A stretch of DNA of 64,000 nucleotides from Paramyrothecium sp. XJ0827 (GCA_020881915.1 JAJFPB010000004.1:4216001-4280000), one strand, 5' to 3'; shown: positions 1-11,260, counted from the first letter of the stretch. The notes: generated by a model from the sequence alone, not told the origin. A program made the numbers and translations.

Positions 1-1339
1 AAGCTGCATGCAGAGTGGGTGCAAAGAGTGAGATCTCAGGTTGCGGCTCAAGAAGGGAACCCTGATAGCAGGTGCCGAGAAGCTATGCCACGCATAGCTA
101 TCTCAACGAGCGGTGAACTTCGAAGGTTGTCATTTTGCGGTGGAAGTGAGGACGCTGATTTACCGGCTGGAGATGGGACACGCGAGGTTCTTATAGTCAG
201 AGGTCGGGAATGACGTGAAACATGGTACTAGTATTGTCGTCAGTAGAGTGCCCAGTGAGTGATACGAGCAGCGTCTGACTTACATTGGCAATCATGACCA
301 TATTGTCGTTTTCAACCGAGCTCGCTGGGAACATGCAGGCCAGATTGCAGTCTCAAACATGCTCTGGAGTCACCACACAAAATTTCGCACACGGCAGAGG
401 TTGAGAGTCACGCGCGCAATGAGGTTTCTGCTCTTGTTGTTAGCAAAGATGATAACATACTTTGGCTTTTCAAGCAAAGCACAAGATATTGCTCGAGGCG
501 AAGAAGCTCAAGGCTGGCAATCCTCGCGTCATTGGAGGGCAGCCATACCTTCTGATCACAGAGCTGGGCTCCCAGAGCACACCCGAGCCCCAGAGACCGA
601 AGCTCCAGTGGTTTGCATAGGGCGAAATGATGGGGATTTGCTAACGGCTCTCCTGGCGGGCATCATACGTTGCACCGGGGGAGTTCGGCCACGACCATAT
701 TGTTGCTCATTGCTCAAGGTTGTAATGAGATCGAGCAATCGCTTACACAATGGCGTAGGCGAGCTGCAGTGCGAGTTTGTACATGGTCACCCCATGAATC
801 TCAGGTTTGTTGGCAAAGTGAATGAACCAAGTTTCTGGCAGAAACCCAAACAGATTTGCCGAAGAAAGTACAAGAAGTTTGGGCATGACGCGTCGAGACG
901 GAAGGAAGACGAAGATGCTGAGGGTTAGAAGCTTGGTCTGAGTGAGGTGAGTGGGGCTTGCGCCAAGTTAGTAGCAACAGTGCACTCACGGAAAGGCGAT
1001 GCAAATCCATTTTAGTAGAGCTCTTGGGTGAATCATCGTTGAATATATCGTTATCATTGAGAGAATGAAAAGACGGTGTTCTTTGGATTTACGGTAATGT
1101 TTTTCTTTAGTTGAGATTTTTGCTGTCAATCAGTAAAGATCCTAGTCTTAGCGGTGCCTGTTTTACGCCAGCCTACAGCACTGGCTTGGTCAGCTGTTGT
1201 ACCAGTGCCTTTGTTCAAATTTTGAAACAAACAAACCAATGCAACCCTCTCCCTGTTTGACAATTTGTTGAAACGAGCCCTGACCCGTCTGTTTTCCTCA
1301 TAGCTCACTTGACCGCGTAATGTGCCACGAAGCTAGAGA
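1..1339. other. Intergenic; no supported gene
   Basis: Short open frames occur here (for example 359-928 on the plus strand), but none has a recognisable domain or convincing splice structure. The last ~250 bases presumably hold the promoter and 5' leader of the P450 gene. Confidence 0.5.
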
Positions 1340-3099
1340 ATGAGCTCAGGGAACCCAGAGCCGCAAGCCGGTTGGGGCGGCTTCCAAGATGATTTGTCGC
1401 GGCCGACTGCCGCCGCTATCACCATCACAATACTGCTGTTACTTCTGACGACGCGTGCTCTGTCCGGCTCGTCTTCGACGCAGACCAATGGGTTGAGGGA
1501 ACCGGCCACGCCTGGATACTGGCTGCCCTACCTTGGCCATGCTCCGCAGATGCTCGCCAGCGCCAGCCGCCTCCTCGCCAGCAACGGTCGGAAATATGCA
1601 GAAGGCATCTTCTCACTCAAGCTCATGGGAGCTACGCATGTCTTTTTATATCGATCGAATCTGGTAGATCCATTCCTGGTATCAAAGAGTGCCCGTGTAG
1701 ACTCGGCCTGGCTCCCACGGCGGTTGCTACGCTCAGTATTTGCAATGCCACAGAAGGACTTGGACATCTACGACCAACTCCGTCCACAGCTCGAAGCCCA
1801 GGGCTCAGACCTTCTCTCCGCCGAACTCATTCAGCCCATACTGAAGCAGGTCAAAGCTCAAGTGGCGGATTTGGTTTCTTTCAACTCGTACCCCTCCGAC
1901 CAGATGGACTGGGAGCGCATGGCCGATGCTGACGTTGTGAAGGACGAGAATGGCCAGAGCGCAATGCAAGTCGACCTCACAGAGTTGGTGAAGCACTTTG
2001 CGGCCAGAGCGTCTAGCGGCGTCTTCTTTGGCACGGACTTTGTGGAAAACTTTCAGGAATTCTGGCAGATGCTATGGGCGGTCGACAAAGGCTTCATTCC
2101 GCTGGCTCTCAACATCCCAGCCTGGCTTCCGTGGGCCCCAGCCCAGCGAGCAAGGACAGCGAGGAGGAAACTGCTTTCGTTCACGTTCGAGTTCCAGGAT
2201 GCTTTGGACAAGTACCTTGATGGGCAGGAGACGGACGCTAGGTGGCAGGATCTGGACAATGTCGGGTCGTTGGTCCTAGCAAGGGCCAAGCTATTCAAGG
2301 AGCATGGCATGTCGGTGGAGGGCCGTGCGGTTTGTGACATGGCGTTGGCCTGGGACATGAACGCGAAAACCTGCTCGGTCATTTCTTGGCTGTTGTTCGA
2401 GCTCTGCAGGGATCCAGTCTTCCTCGCGCAGGTCCGCGAGGAGATACGACCGTTCATCGACGCCACCCAACCTCCCAATGACTTTGGCCCTGCAGTATGG
2501 GTGCCTCCGGAGATTGGCAAGGTGGACGTGGACGGTCTTGCAACCAAATGCCCGCTTCTTCAGGCCGGTTATCTAGAGACGCTGAGGTTGTATGGAACCG
2601 ACTGGACCACGGCTTGGCTGCAAGAAGACCTGGTCTTGAAGGACGCCACGGATGATAAGAGCGCGTATCAACTGAAGAACGGATCCTATGTGCATGTGCC
2701 CTCCGAGATGCATAACCTTGACCCTGATCGCTTCCAGGATCCCTACGAGTGGAAGGCAACAAGGCATCTTCAGAAAGGGGACGGCAACGCAGCGGAAATC
2801 GAGGGCGTTGAGACGGGCTCCCTTCGAACAGACGGTAAGATTACACCGGCCAGCTTAATTGCACATACGCACTATCTAACTTCACAGCAGGCCACTGCGT
2901 TACCGTCCACAAACCGGAGTCGCTCCAGATCCGCGAAGTCTTACTATTCACGGCCGTTTTAATCTCAGTCTACGACATCGAGCCTCCCAAGGGGCAACCC
3001 TTTGTCTCTCCAAAAACGAAGAGATCGGGCACTGTTCGGCGTCCTGCAGGTGCCATCAAGGTGTGGGTCAAAAGGAGGAATCTGGCCCCAAGCTTATGA
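1340..3099 (+). CDS. Cytochrome P450, class resembling CYP7/CYP8, with degenerate heme loop
   Basis: The product is a membrane-anchored P450 monooxygenase of about 568 residues, with a hydrophobic helix near residues 26-38. Its helix I region reads AWDMNAKT, where the usual acid-threonine pair is replaced by asparagine as in CYP7/CYP8 enzymes. The K-helix ExxR is ETLR at residues 413-416, followed by a PDRFQDP meander. One intron (2835-2887, or to 2890 with the next AG) has donor GTAAGA and branch CTAAC. Exon 2 supplies GHCVTVHKP, a basic tail and TGA at 3097-3099. The cysteine is present, but the usual FxxGxxxCxG context is not: the Phe and the Gly after Cys are missing. It could be an inactive or diverged P450; the substrate is unknown. 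ATM1 follows on the same strand about 720 bp downstream. Confidence 0.8.
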
Positions 3100-3824
3100 A
3101 GGACGCGTCAAATTTGCATAGTTTTATTGGACTTGCGAGGCTCAAAGTGATGGACCGCATGAAGAGCGGAAAACGGGGTGCAATGGAGAGCTTGGTTGGG
3201 CGCAGCGCCTGCCGTTGTCGACATCCCAAGGCCCTCGACAGTTGTAGGACAGCATTGACATTGTAGATGTGGAGGTCCAGCGATCTCTGCTGGAACCATT
3301 CATTTTGCTCAACCGTGTCAGAATTCATGAGAAACGTGGCCTCTATAACGAAGGTTCCTCAACTTGGGTTTCACCAAATTACATCCGCATCGCCATGCAT
3401 TGCCTCAAACTATATCTTAATCTCGAGCTGGTGATTGCTTCAAATCTCTTATACTTCAAGATTCAATGGGTCCGTGTCTGTGTCTGAATATCTGTGTCTT
3501 TTCTGCCTCAGGCGCTAAAGACAAGCCTCGGCCCCCCCAATGACACCATAGGCCAGGGTCTTTGCGAAGCTCAAATCCGACACTGTCCCGACCTACAGCC
3601 CTCTCTCTTATATAACTAATCTCCAGGACTACTTGACTTTGGACCTGAAGCTTCCTCAATTTTTTTCACCTCTGGATTTTCTTTTCGAAGACCGCTTTTA
3701 CCTGGGGGAGCTGCGGAACCGAGGCCGCAGACCAAAGACAACCGCCCGCACTGACGACATCCTCGAACCCCACGATCCGTATCGCCGACGCCGACCGAAC
3801 ATGCGCTCTTTACGCTAGACAGCC
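3100..3824. promoter_or_regulatory. P450 3' flank and ATM1 upstream region
   Basis: This 725-bp stretch has no supported gene. The 3600-3820 part, just before the ATM1 ATG, is C/T-rich in places (a T-rich run near 3658-3668), as in fungal promoters and leaders. No specific factor site can be named. Confidence 0.4.
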
Positions 3825-6020
3825 ATGATCACCGAACGACTCCTCAGCCGGTCGGCCGTGATATGCCCTCGCTGCAGCTTGCTGCGGGGCCAGCGCCGCC
3901 CGTCATGGCTCCCCCGGCGGCCAATTGCGCCGCTGCAGAGCTTCCGAACCTCGGCCGCCGCCCAGCAGCAGAAGCTGTCGCGTGCGCAACACGACAAGCC
4001 AGCTGCGCCTGTCGCAAAGCCCCCAGACGCCGTGCCGGCGGCCGCCAAGCCCAAGCCAAAGAACAGCGACCCCCTCGCCCTCCCCGACAAGTCGGCGACG
4101 GAGCAGCGCAAGGCCGATTGGGCCATCATGAAGGAGATGTCGCGGTACCTGTGGCCCAAGGACGATGTCGGCACCAAGGTCCGCGTCGGGCTGGCCGTGG
4201 CCCTGCTAGTGGGCGCCAAGGTGCTGAACGTGCAGGTGCCCTTCTACTTCAAGAGCATCGTGGACTCAATGAACATTGACGTTGCGGCGGTCGGTGGCAC
4301 GGCGACGACCATCGCCGGGACCATGATCCTCGCCTACGGTGCGGCGCGAATCGGCGCCGTTGTCTTCCAGGAGCTCCGAAACGCCGTCTTCGCCTCCGTC
4401 GCGCAGAAGGCGATCCGCAAGGTCGCGTGCAACGTGTTCGACCATCTGCTGCGCCTCGACCTGAACTTCCACCTGTCCAAGCAGACGGGCGGCTTGACGA
4501 GGGCCATCGACAGGGGAACAAAGGGCATAAGCTTCCTGCTGACGAGCATGGTGTTCCACATCATCCCCATCGGGCTGGAGATCAGCATGGTCTGCGGCAT
4601 CCTGAGCTGGCAGTACGGCGTCAAGTTTGCGGCCGTCACCGCCCTGACAATGGTCGGGTACGCCGCCTTCACAATCTGGACCACGGCTTGGAGGACCAAG
4701 TTCCGACGGCAGGCAAACGCGGCCGACAACAAGGCCTCGACGATAGCGGTCGACTCGCTCATCAACTACGAAGCCGTCAAGTACTTCAACAACGAGAAGT
4801 TCGAGGTTGGCCGCTACGACAAGGCTCTGAAGAACTACGAGAACAGCTCGATCAAGGTGGCTACGTCGCTGGCTTTCCTCAACAGTGGCCAGAACATCAT
4901 CTTCTCGTCGGCGCTGACGGCCATGATGTACTTTGCTGCGGACGGCGTGGCGGCCGGTAACCTGACGGTCGGCGACCTTGTCATGGTGAACCAGCTTGTC
5001 TTCCAGCTTTCGGTCCCTCTGAACTTCCTCGGCTCCGTCTACCGTGAGCTGAGGCAGTCTCTCCTCGACATGGAGACCCTGTTCAACCTGCAAAAAGTCA
5101 ACGTCGCTGTCAAGGACAAGCCCGACGCGAAACCATTGGTCCTCAGCAAGGGCGGCGAGATTCGCTTCGAGAATGTCAACTTTGCCTACCACCCCGACCG
5201 ACCTATTCTGCAGAACCTGACGTTGACCATTCCGGCCGGAAAGAAGGTTGCTGTGGTTGGCCCAAGTGGTTGCGGAAAGTCGACTTTGATCCGTCTCTTA
5301 TTCCGGTCTTACGATGTACAGGGCGGTCGTATCCTCATTGATGATCAGGATGTGCGCGACGTGCAGCTTGACTCTCTTCGCCGTTCGATCGGTGTTGTCC
5401 CTCAAGACACTCCTCTCTTCAACGACACTGTTGAGCACAATATTCGCTATGGCTCGATCGACGCATCTCGCGAGCAGATCATTGCCGCTGCGCAACGTGC
5501 ACGCATCCACGACATCATCGAGACCTTCCCCGATGGCTACGATACAAAGGTTGGTGAGCGCGGCCTGATGATCTCCGGTGGTGAAAAGCAGCGACTGGCA
5601 GTCAGCCGCCTTCTGCTTAAGGACCCGCCGCTGCTGTTCTTCGACGAGGCGACGAGCGCTCTGGACACGCACACGGAGCAAGCCTTGATGCTACACATCA
5701 ACAGCATCATTCGAGAGAAGGGCCGAACGAGCGTGTTTGTGGCCCACCGATTGCGGACGATATTTGACTCCGACTTGATCATCGTGCTGAAGGAGGGCCG
5801 GGTTGCGGAGATGGGCACGCACCGGGAGCTGATCGATACCGGTGGAGTCTATGCCGAGCTGTGGAGTGGTAAGTCAAGATCCAAACAGAGTCATGAAATC
5901 CATTACTAATTCTTGCCTCTAGCCCAGGAGACGTTGTTCAACGACGAGGGAGTTGAGAAGGATGCCAAGGATGAAGTGGTCAAGGTGGATGGTATTGAGA
6001 AGCCTATGACAAAGGCCTAG
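3825..6020 (+). CDS. ATM1: Mitochondrial iron-sulfur cluster assembly ABC transporter Atm1
   Basis: This is a half-size ABC exporter of about 713 residues. Atm1 sits in the mitochondrial inner membrane and exports a glutathione-linked sulfur/iron-sulfur intermediate needed for cytosolic Fe-S protein assembly. The first ~60 residues are rich in Arg, Ser and Ala, as in a mitochondrial presequence. A six-helix membrane domain follows, including the motif [14 protein letters not shown]. The nucleotide-binding domain shows Walker [10 protein letters not shown] (about residue 479), signature ISGGEKQR, Walker [13 protein letters not shown] and the H-loop VAHRL. One intron (5869-5922) joins ELWS to AQETLFN, the usual fungal Atm1 C-terminus, ending at TAG 6018-6020. 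It is an essential housekeeping gene and looks intact. Confidence 0.96.
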
Positions 6021-6180
6021 AGAAAAGCGCTTCATGACGTATGATACTCTACACGTAGGGGAATTTTGACGAAAAGCCATTCTTGTATATGTGTTGAGTT
6101 CCCATGTTCCATTTCCGGGGTTATGCTAGGCACTTAGCACTCGCGGTTCCAATGGGGGCAAGGGCTCGCTAGCTCTAGGT

Positions 6181-6204
6181 CAGGCCAACAGCTGGCCTGT
6201 TTTT
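6181..6204. repeat. Perfect 7-bp hairpin followed by T run
   Basis: CAGGCCA and TGGCCTG flank the 5-nt loop ACAGC and are followed by TTTTT. It lies between the convergent 3' ends of ATM1 and the glycosyltransferase gene. It resembles a terminator, but intrinsic terminators are not used by RNA polymerase II, so no role is claimed. Nothing else is seen between 6021 and 6479. Confidence 0.5.
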
Positions 6205-6479
6205 GGGGGTTGTGATGCCGCGTTGTAGTCTGACCAGCCACGACCTGCTATACTGAACAAGGGTCACGGACCAATACAAATCCTATTCAACTCTACATTT
6301 CGAAGAAGAATATTATGAAACGTACAAAAACAGTCATCGTGTAGTCTCTACCGTAGACAAAAACAGGCGATGTACTTTCACTCTTGGGCGTGGCTTTGCT
6401 GCCCCAAGCATTAATTTAGATTTTGCGATATTCTCATTTATACCTCAGCTACTACGCAGAAATCATGATCATTCGTCGT

Positions 6480-7781
6480 TCAGAGAGATCCAGCTCCTTT
6501 GTTTGCATATCTTCTACCCAACTCCTCCAACGCGTCAGACGCCCTGCTTGCACCCCCCAGCCCATTGAGCTCGATCCCAAGCTCCCTTGCCTTGATCTGG
6601 TAGTTTGGGTCCTCCAGGATACGGTGCACCGCGTCTCTGACATCAATCGGCGACGGGTTGTCCGTCTTGAGGTCGATGCCGGCCCCGCAGAAGACGACCC
6701 TCGCGGCCGTGTCCTTCTTATCCTCGGTCTGGCCGGCGCACAGGAGCGGGACCTTGTGAGACAGCGCCTGCGTGATGCTGCCGTAGCCGCCGTTGGTGAT
6801 CAGCAGCGACAGCTGGGGGAGGAGTAGGTGGTAGGGCAGCCACTTGGCGAAGCGGACGTTCGAGGGGCTCCCTGTCTGGAGAACTATCCGCTCGATGTGC
6901 GGGGACACAACGATAAGAATGATGTTGGGGTCCTCTGAAAGGGCTTTGATGGTTGGGAGGATGAGCGAGGTCGGGTCAACCGCGAGCGTGCCCTGGGTGA
7001 CTGCCACGACCCTGGGGTGGGAGATGACGTCTATCCACCAGTCCGGCAGCGAGTCAGCTTTTGCGTTTGCAGGAGCGACGAGCGGTCCGACAAAGGTGGT
7101 GTTGCGCGCGTGCTCCTCGGAACGTGGCTGTAGATCAAACTCGAGGGTCGGCGAGGAGGCCTGGATGTGCAGGAAAGGACTGTAAGTGAAGAACTCGGGC
7201 GCTTCGCCGTAAGGGAGTTGGGGCAAGCCGAGCTCTGCCCTTTGCCTGTTCAAAACGGGCCGCAGCATGAGCGGGAGGATCAGCCACTGCTTGATGAGGT
7301 GCCCTAGTGCGTTCAGAGCAATGCCCGGGAGCTTGGATGGAGGAGCCGCGCCCGAGACGTGATGCGGTGCTCTCGCGGAAGACGCGTAGTACGGGATGAC
7401 GCCCAGCGTCGCAAAGACCGGGACCTCCCCCAGCTCGTGGAGAGCCCTCGCGCCGTACGGCATCACGTCGACCAGGAGGACGTCCGGCTCGAAGCCCTTC
7501 AGCACGGCGCGGTAGTCGGCCACCTGCGCGGGCATCCTCCTGGCCCGGCGGCCGTGGTCATTGTCCAGGAGGCCCGTGTCCTCGGCGCCGGCCAGCAGCT
7601 CGTCGGCGGGGACGATGTGCCTAGTCGCGGCGAACTCGGCGCCCGTGGCGCGCACGCGAGCCTCGTTGTCGGCGCTCGTCAGCCAGACGACGCTGTGCCC
7701 GCGCGCGACGAGCTCCTGGGCCACGGCCTGCATCGGATACGCATGGCCGGCGGGGAAGTGGGAGTGGAGGAGGAACTTCAT
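6480..7781 (-). CDS. UDP-glycosyltransferase (GT1 family, MGT/YjiC-like)
   Basis: This intronless gene encodes 433 residues of a GT-B fold glycosyltransferase. The N-terminus, MKFLLHSHFPAGHAYPM, is a typical acceptor-domain start (GHxxPM). I chose this ATG (7781) because the upstream open extension to 7949 has no homologous look. The C-terminal half has the usual donor-domain landmarks: VTQGTLAVDP, FAKWLPYHLLLPQLSLLITNGG and an ALSHKVPLLCAGQTEDK region where the sugar-nucleotide is bound. The expected His of the HGG motif is TNGG here, a substitution also known in related fungal proteins. Members glycosylate small molecules such as sterols, phenols or macrolides for detoxification or secondary metabolism. 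The acceptor cannot be read from sequence. Confidence 0.88.
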   Translation of the reverse strand: MKFLLHSHFPAGHAYPMQAVAQELVARGHSVVWLTSADNEARVRATGAEFAATRHIVPADELLAGAEDTGLLDNDHGRRARRMPAQVADYRAVLKGFEPDVLLVDVMPYGARALHELGEVPVFATLGVIPYYASSARAPHHVSGAAPPSKLPGIALNALGHLIKQWLILPLMLRPVLNRQRAELGLPQLPYGEAPEFFTYSPFLHIQASSPTLEFDLQPRSEEHARNTTFVGPLVAPANAKADSLPDWWIDVISHPRVVAVTQGTLAVDPTSLILPTIKALSEDPNIILIVVSPHIERIVLQTGSPSNVRFAKWLPYHLLLPQLSLLITNGGYGSITQALSHKVPLLCAGQTEDKKDTAARVVFCGAGIDLKTDNPSPIDVRDAVHRILEDPNYQIKARELGIELNGLGGASRASDALEELGRRYANKGAGSL

Positions 7782-8668
7782 TGTGTTGGTGGTTTTTGTT
7801 TCCCCGTCGCTTTGTTCATGAGGTGAGCATGGTGTAAGTGTGCGCGCGTAGGACTTTGGACCAGGAAAAGTCCCGGTGAAGTTTACGCGTTGAAGGGGGG
7901 TTGTGGAAAGAGATAGGTGAGTGCGTTCTTGCGCGTGGCTCTCATTCATACCAGAGGTGAGACTGCAAGGGGGGGTTTAGGGTAAGTCTTGAGACATTGA
8001 TTCTGCACCAACTGAGATGTTATGCTGGATGGGAAAATTGAATTCGGCACGAATGAGCTTTTGTGGTCTTTGACTTGCAGTGACGTTCATCAGTTGATGA
8101 GTGGTCATAATTCGTTACAAAGTTTGGGGTTTTACTGTTTTCTTTGTCATTGCTGTGATGATGTATCCAAAACTCCAAGTCTTACACAAGCCCTTCCTTG
8201 TCAATGTCTACCCCATCCACCCAAACCGAAGCATTTAAAAAAATGTACAAGAACCCCTCCTGCTCCATCCACTACCATTCCTGCAATCCCTTACTGTATT
8301 GTGTCTTTGATGAACCTCGGTGCCAGCACCAATGCATCGCAATACAAGTTCCCCCCACACCAGTCAAAAGAATGTGTTGAAGTTGGCACGAACAGCCCCA
8401 CGCTTCACTCGTCATTTTGTGTAGCAACTGAGAAGCGAATTTGCCAGCAAAGACGCTCTCGTGTTCCGGTTGTCATTACTTCGCGAGTGGCCCTTGTGTT
8501 TATGGTCAAAGCCGGCATGGTGGATGCTGATGGTGAGCGCGGGCATGGTGGGTTGTTGAGCAAGCAAGCCCGCCTCGTCCGGAGAGTACGCGAAGACGAC
8601 GTGTTGTCTTGATCTCGAAAGATCAACGGGAGAATCGTGTTGTCGAAAAGTGGGCAACCAGAATGATG
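7782..8668. other. Intergenic; glycosyltransferase upstream region
   Basis: No convincing gene. Open frames on both strands (for example 8022-8612 plus) lack domains or splice support. The part next to 7782 is the glycosyltransferase promoter and leader. Confidence 0.4.
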
Positions 8669-8730
8669 CTAAAGTTTTCCATGTCAGTTGCGTGCATCAA
8701 GCAGGGCGGAGGTCGAGACAGAAGACTCAC
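8669..8730 (-). other. Candidate minus-strand intron, 62 nt
   Basis: On the minus strand the sequence starts GTGAGT, has the branch-like CAACTGACAT and ends ACTTTAG, a complete set of fungal splice signals with typical length. It suggests a spliced minus-strand transcript through this hairpin-rich block. The flanking reading frame is unclear. A minus-strand frame ending near 8783 contains LKLPLEMKLEII, weakly reminiscent of an F-box start, but it could not be assembled into a gene. Confidence 0.4.
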
Positions 8731-9479
8731 TTGGGCTAAAGCGAGTACCAGTCTTCACGCCCGACCAGCGGGGAAGAACTGTTCAACTGCGGTTGCATCC
8801 GGTCCAGCCGGAGCAAAAAGAGAAGAACGTCGTGTTCAAACTCAAAATGGCTGACCGAGGAAAGAATCCATGATGTCCCATTCCACATCTTCCTCGTGGT
8901 TGAAGTCGGTAATGCTTGGGTGCTGAGGAGTCGGCGCCAGCGCCTTGATAAGAATGTTGGACACCGGACCAGCCGGTGCCAGGGCGAGGAAACACTGTGT
9001 TGACATCAGCCCTTCCGATAATCTCAAGCTTCATCTCGAGGGGAAGCTTGAGGAAGGGGAAGGGTGTTGAGAAAGGAGAAGGGCGGTGAGGCATCGAACT
9101 TCAAATCCTCACATTCGGCCATGGCGGAGTGAGCAAGAACGGTTGTGACCGAGGCTGCCTCGGACGGAAATGGTGGGCCATGCGCTCGGTGAAGACTAGA
9201 CATGGTGGAAAGAGACCCATCGTTAGCAATCATCATCAACGAGAAAATCGGAGGCAACTAACGCACTGCTCTGCTCTTCATGGCTGCTGCCAGTAGCAGG
9301 GGCGGATGCTGAGACCCCGTCGACCCTCTCCGATGTTATCGTGATCTCCGTCACGCAAAGGATGCCAGTAGCCGGCGGCGGAGTCCAGTCTCCGCCCCTG
9401 CCCACTGTTGTAGTCACGGACGGAATTCGCCCTGATCTGCTCATCTCACGGGACTGACGTCCCTCCGGGTGGTTACCAA

Positions 9480-10358
9480 GGCCGCGCCGCCGCTTCTGGG
9501 AGTGACACCCGCCTCCCAGAAGCAACATGCGCGGCCTTTTATGCTCACCACCAGACATCCAGAGTTCCAGGCATTCTGGCGACGAAGTCGTGCCGCCACT
9601 TCTGAGAGTGATACCCGCCTCTCAGAAGCAGCGGACACGACAGCGTGAATTCGCTCTGCACTGCCGAGATCATGGGATTCGCGTCCCGAGTGGCTGACCA
9701 CCGCTCGGCAAGGGGCAGGCCGTCCAGGGTTTCTGGCACCCCGGGGGCCACCGAAGGCACAGAAAGAAGGTGAACACTGCGAACCGCCAAACCCGAGGAG
9801 ACTTAGTGACGAAGTCGTGCCGCCACTTCTGAGAGTGATACCCACCTCTCAGAAGCAGCGGGCACGACAGCGTATTTCGTAGGCTCAGAGCTTCAGGCAC
9901 TCTGGGAGCCACCGAAAGGCTCGACGCCCAGAGTTTCTGGCACTCTGGGGGCCACCGAAGGCCCAGAAAGAAGGTGAAAACTGCAAACCGTGAAGCCTGA
10001 GGGACTTAAGTAACGAAGCCGTGCCGCCACTCCTGAGAGTGAAACCCGCCTCTCAGAAGCAGCGGACACGACACCATTGCAGTCGACACAAATTAGCTTG
10101 ACTATAATGCGTCCTGCTCTTCCTTAGTCCAGGAACTCAGGGCCCGTGTTGGTGGCATCGGCGCAGTGGCTTCTGGAAGTGACACCCGCCTTCCAGAAGC
10201 AGCGCCGTGCGGCTGCGGCTCCGACTGTTTCAGCACCTGACGACAGCTGAGGAAGAAGTGATGGCCACAGGCTGCGAGTCTTCCGCGAGGCCCGAGCGAC
10301 GCAAAGTCGTGCTGCCGTTCCTGGGAGTGATACCTGCCTCCAGGAACGCCCTCATAAC
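9480..10358 (-). repeat. Array of six long structured hairpins with GCGGGTRTCA-type loop
   Basis: Six imperfect repeats each form a hairpin at 9480-9536, 9587-9641, 9814-9868, 10018-10072, 10152-10212 and 10306-10358. On the minus strand an upper stem of the CTTCTGAGAG type encloses a conserved 10-nt loop (GCGGGTATCA with one- or two-base variants) and pairs with CTCTCAGAAG. Stems change on both arms: CTTCTGGGAG/CTCCCAGAAG, CTTCTGGAAG/CTTCCAGAAG, GTTCCTGG/CCAGGAAC. The lower stem also differs: GGCCGCGC/GCGCGGCC in copy 1, GTCGTG/CACGAC in copies 2-4. A second, smaller hairpin (CCAGAGT/ACTCTGG type) recurs between copies, near 9560, 9727, 9885 and 9931. Copies 2-4 sit in ~204-227 bp tandem units. 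Confidence 0.75.
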
Positions 10359-10638
10359 GCCGCCTGTGGGCTGAATGCTGAGTCTCTGAAACCCAGCGAG
10401 ACGACACACAGGCATGAAGGTCTTGCCTGTTTCTGGTTGACGAGACTCTGCTGAGTTGAGGATGACTGAAGGTGGTGGTGAGCGGTACGTGGGGTGGGCG
10501 TGCCGGTGATGGATGAGATGAGAGGTTTGCTGTTGCCCATCAGAATGCTGAAAGACTGAAATGAGTGGCGAGTAAGGGTTGGAGGACCGGCCTCCAAGAG
10601 GTGTAAGGCGTTGAGTGAGGATGGATCAAAAAGAGGAA

Positions 10639-10771
10639 GTGGCCTTCGGCAACAGCGCCAAGAAGCTTCCTGTTCTCTTCTCGCTGAGATGTCACAGAGG
10701 AAGAAGGTGGCCTTAAGCAAACAGCAGCTCCATGGAGCTTCTTGCTTTCTTCTCGGTGAGATGCCACCGAA
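10639..10771. repeat. Two imperfect ~65-70 bp tandem units
   Basis: Two adjacent units start GTGGCCTT (10639 and 10708) and each continue through AGCTTC, CTTCTC and TGAGATG. The second contains a 14-bp palindrome (AGCTCCATGGAGCT, 10726-10739). Both lie in a long minus-strand open frame (10352-11119) that has no recognisable domain, so whether the duplication is coding is unknown. Confidence 0.45.
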
Positions 10772-11212
10772 TGTCGAGGCATTTGCACTTGAAAAAGATG
10801 ATGACCAAGAGAAGGCCGCCAGTCGAGGATGGATGCCCGCACCCAACCACCAAGAGGCTTGGAAGATTGCGTCGGGAAGTGCTTTGGTGAAAAGACCAAG
10901 TCGAGGAGTAGCAAGTTTTTCCGTGGAATAAACTTGAGAGGGACTACTCAGGATTACCGTGTCTTTGGAGAGAGACTTATGTAAACCCTTGCGAGGTCTG
11001 TCGCTAGGAGGAGGTGAATCGGGGGAAAGTGGTGGCGGAGCACCCGACCAGCGGGGCAGTTTTTGTGGGAATGACAGACGGACCAGCCGTGTAATGTCAG
11101 AGGAGTATGAGCTGGCCAACTCTCCAGGGCGTAGGAAGCGCGGTCGAGTTCCGCATCATGTATGTGGTGACGAGAGAGGAGAAGGGTATCAGGGTATCTG
11201 GTTGGAAGGGGT

Positions 11213-11260
11213 TTGGCCAAGCTCACAGCCAAGATGTAGCCTGGCTGTGAGCTTGGCCAA
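11213..11260. repeat. Perfect 19-bp inverted repeat with 10-nt spacer
   Basis: The arms TTGGCCAAGCTCACAGCCA and TGGCTGTGAGCTTGGCCAA are exact reverse complements around AGATGTAGCC. The stop codon of the predicted minus-strand exon chain (11223-11225) falls inside one arm. It is longer than the neighbouring mini-hairpins and has a loop of the same length as the 9.5-10.4 kb array. Confidence 0.8.

Noticed and set aside
359..928. 189-codon plus-strand frame near the window start
   Set aside because: No domain, no splice context, composition like the surrounding non-coding sequence.
4266..5192. 308-codon minus-strand frame
   Set aside because: Shadow of ATM1 on the opposite strand.
9480..10358. 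CRISPR-like spaced repeats
   Set aside because: Spacing is irregular (107-227 bp), the repeats are hairpins with changing stems, and the host is a fungus.
10352..11119. 255-codon minus-strand frame in the hairpin block
   Set aside because: It runs through repeats and hairpin 6, has no recognisable domain, and is Ser-rich; I could not link it to the splice signals. It is left as possible but unsupported.
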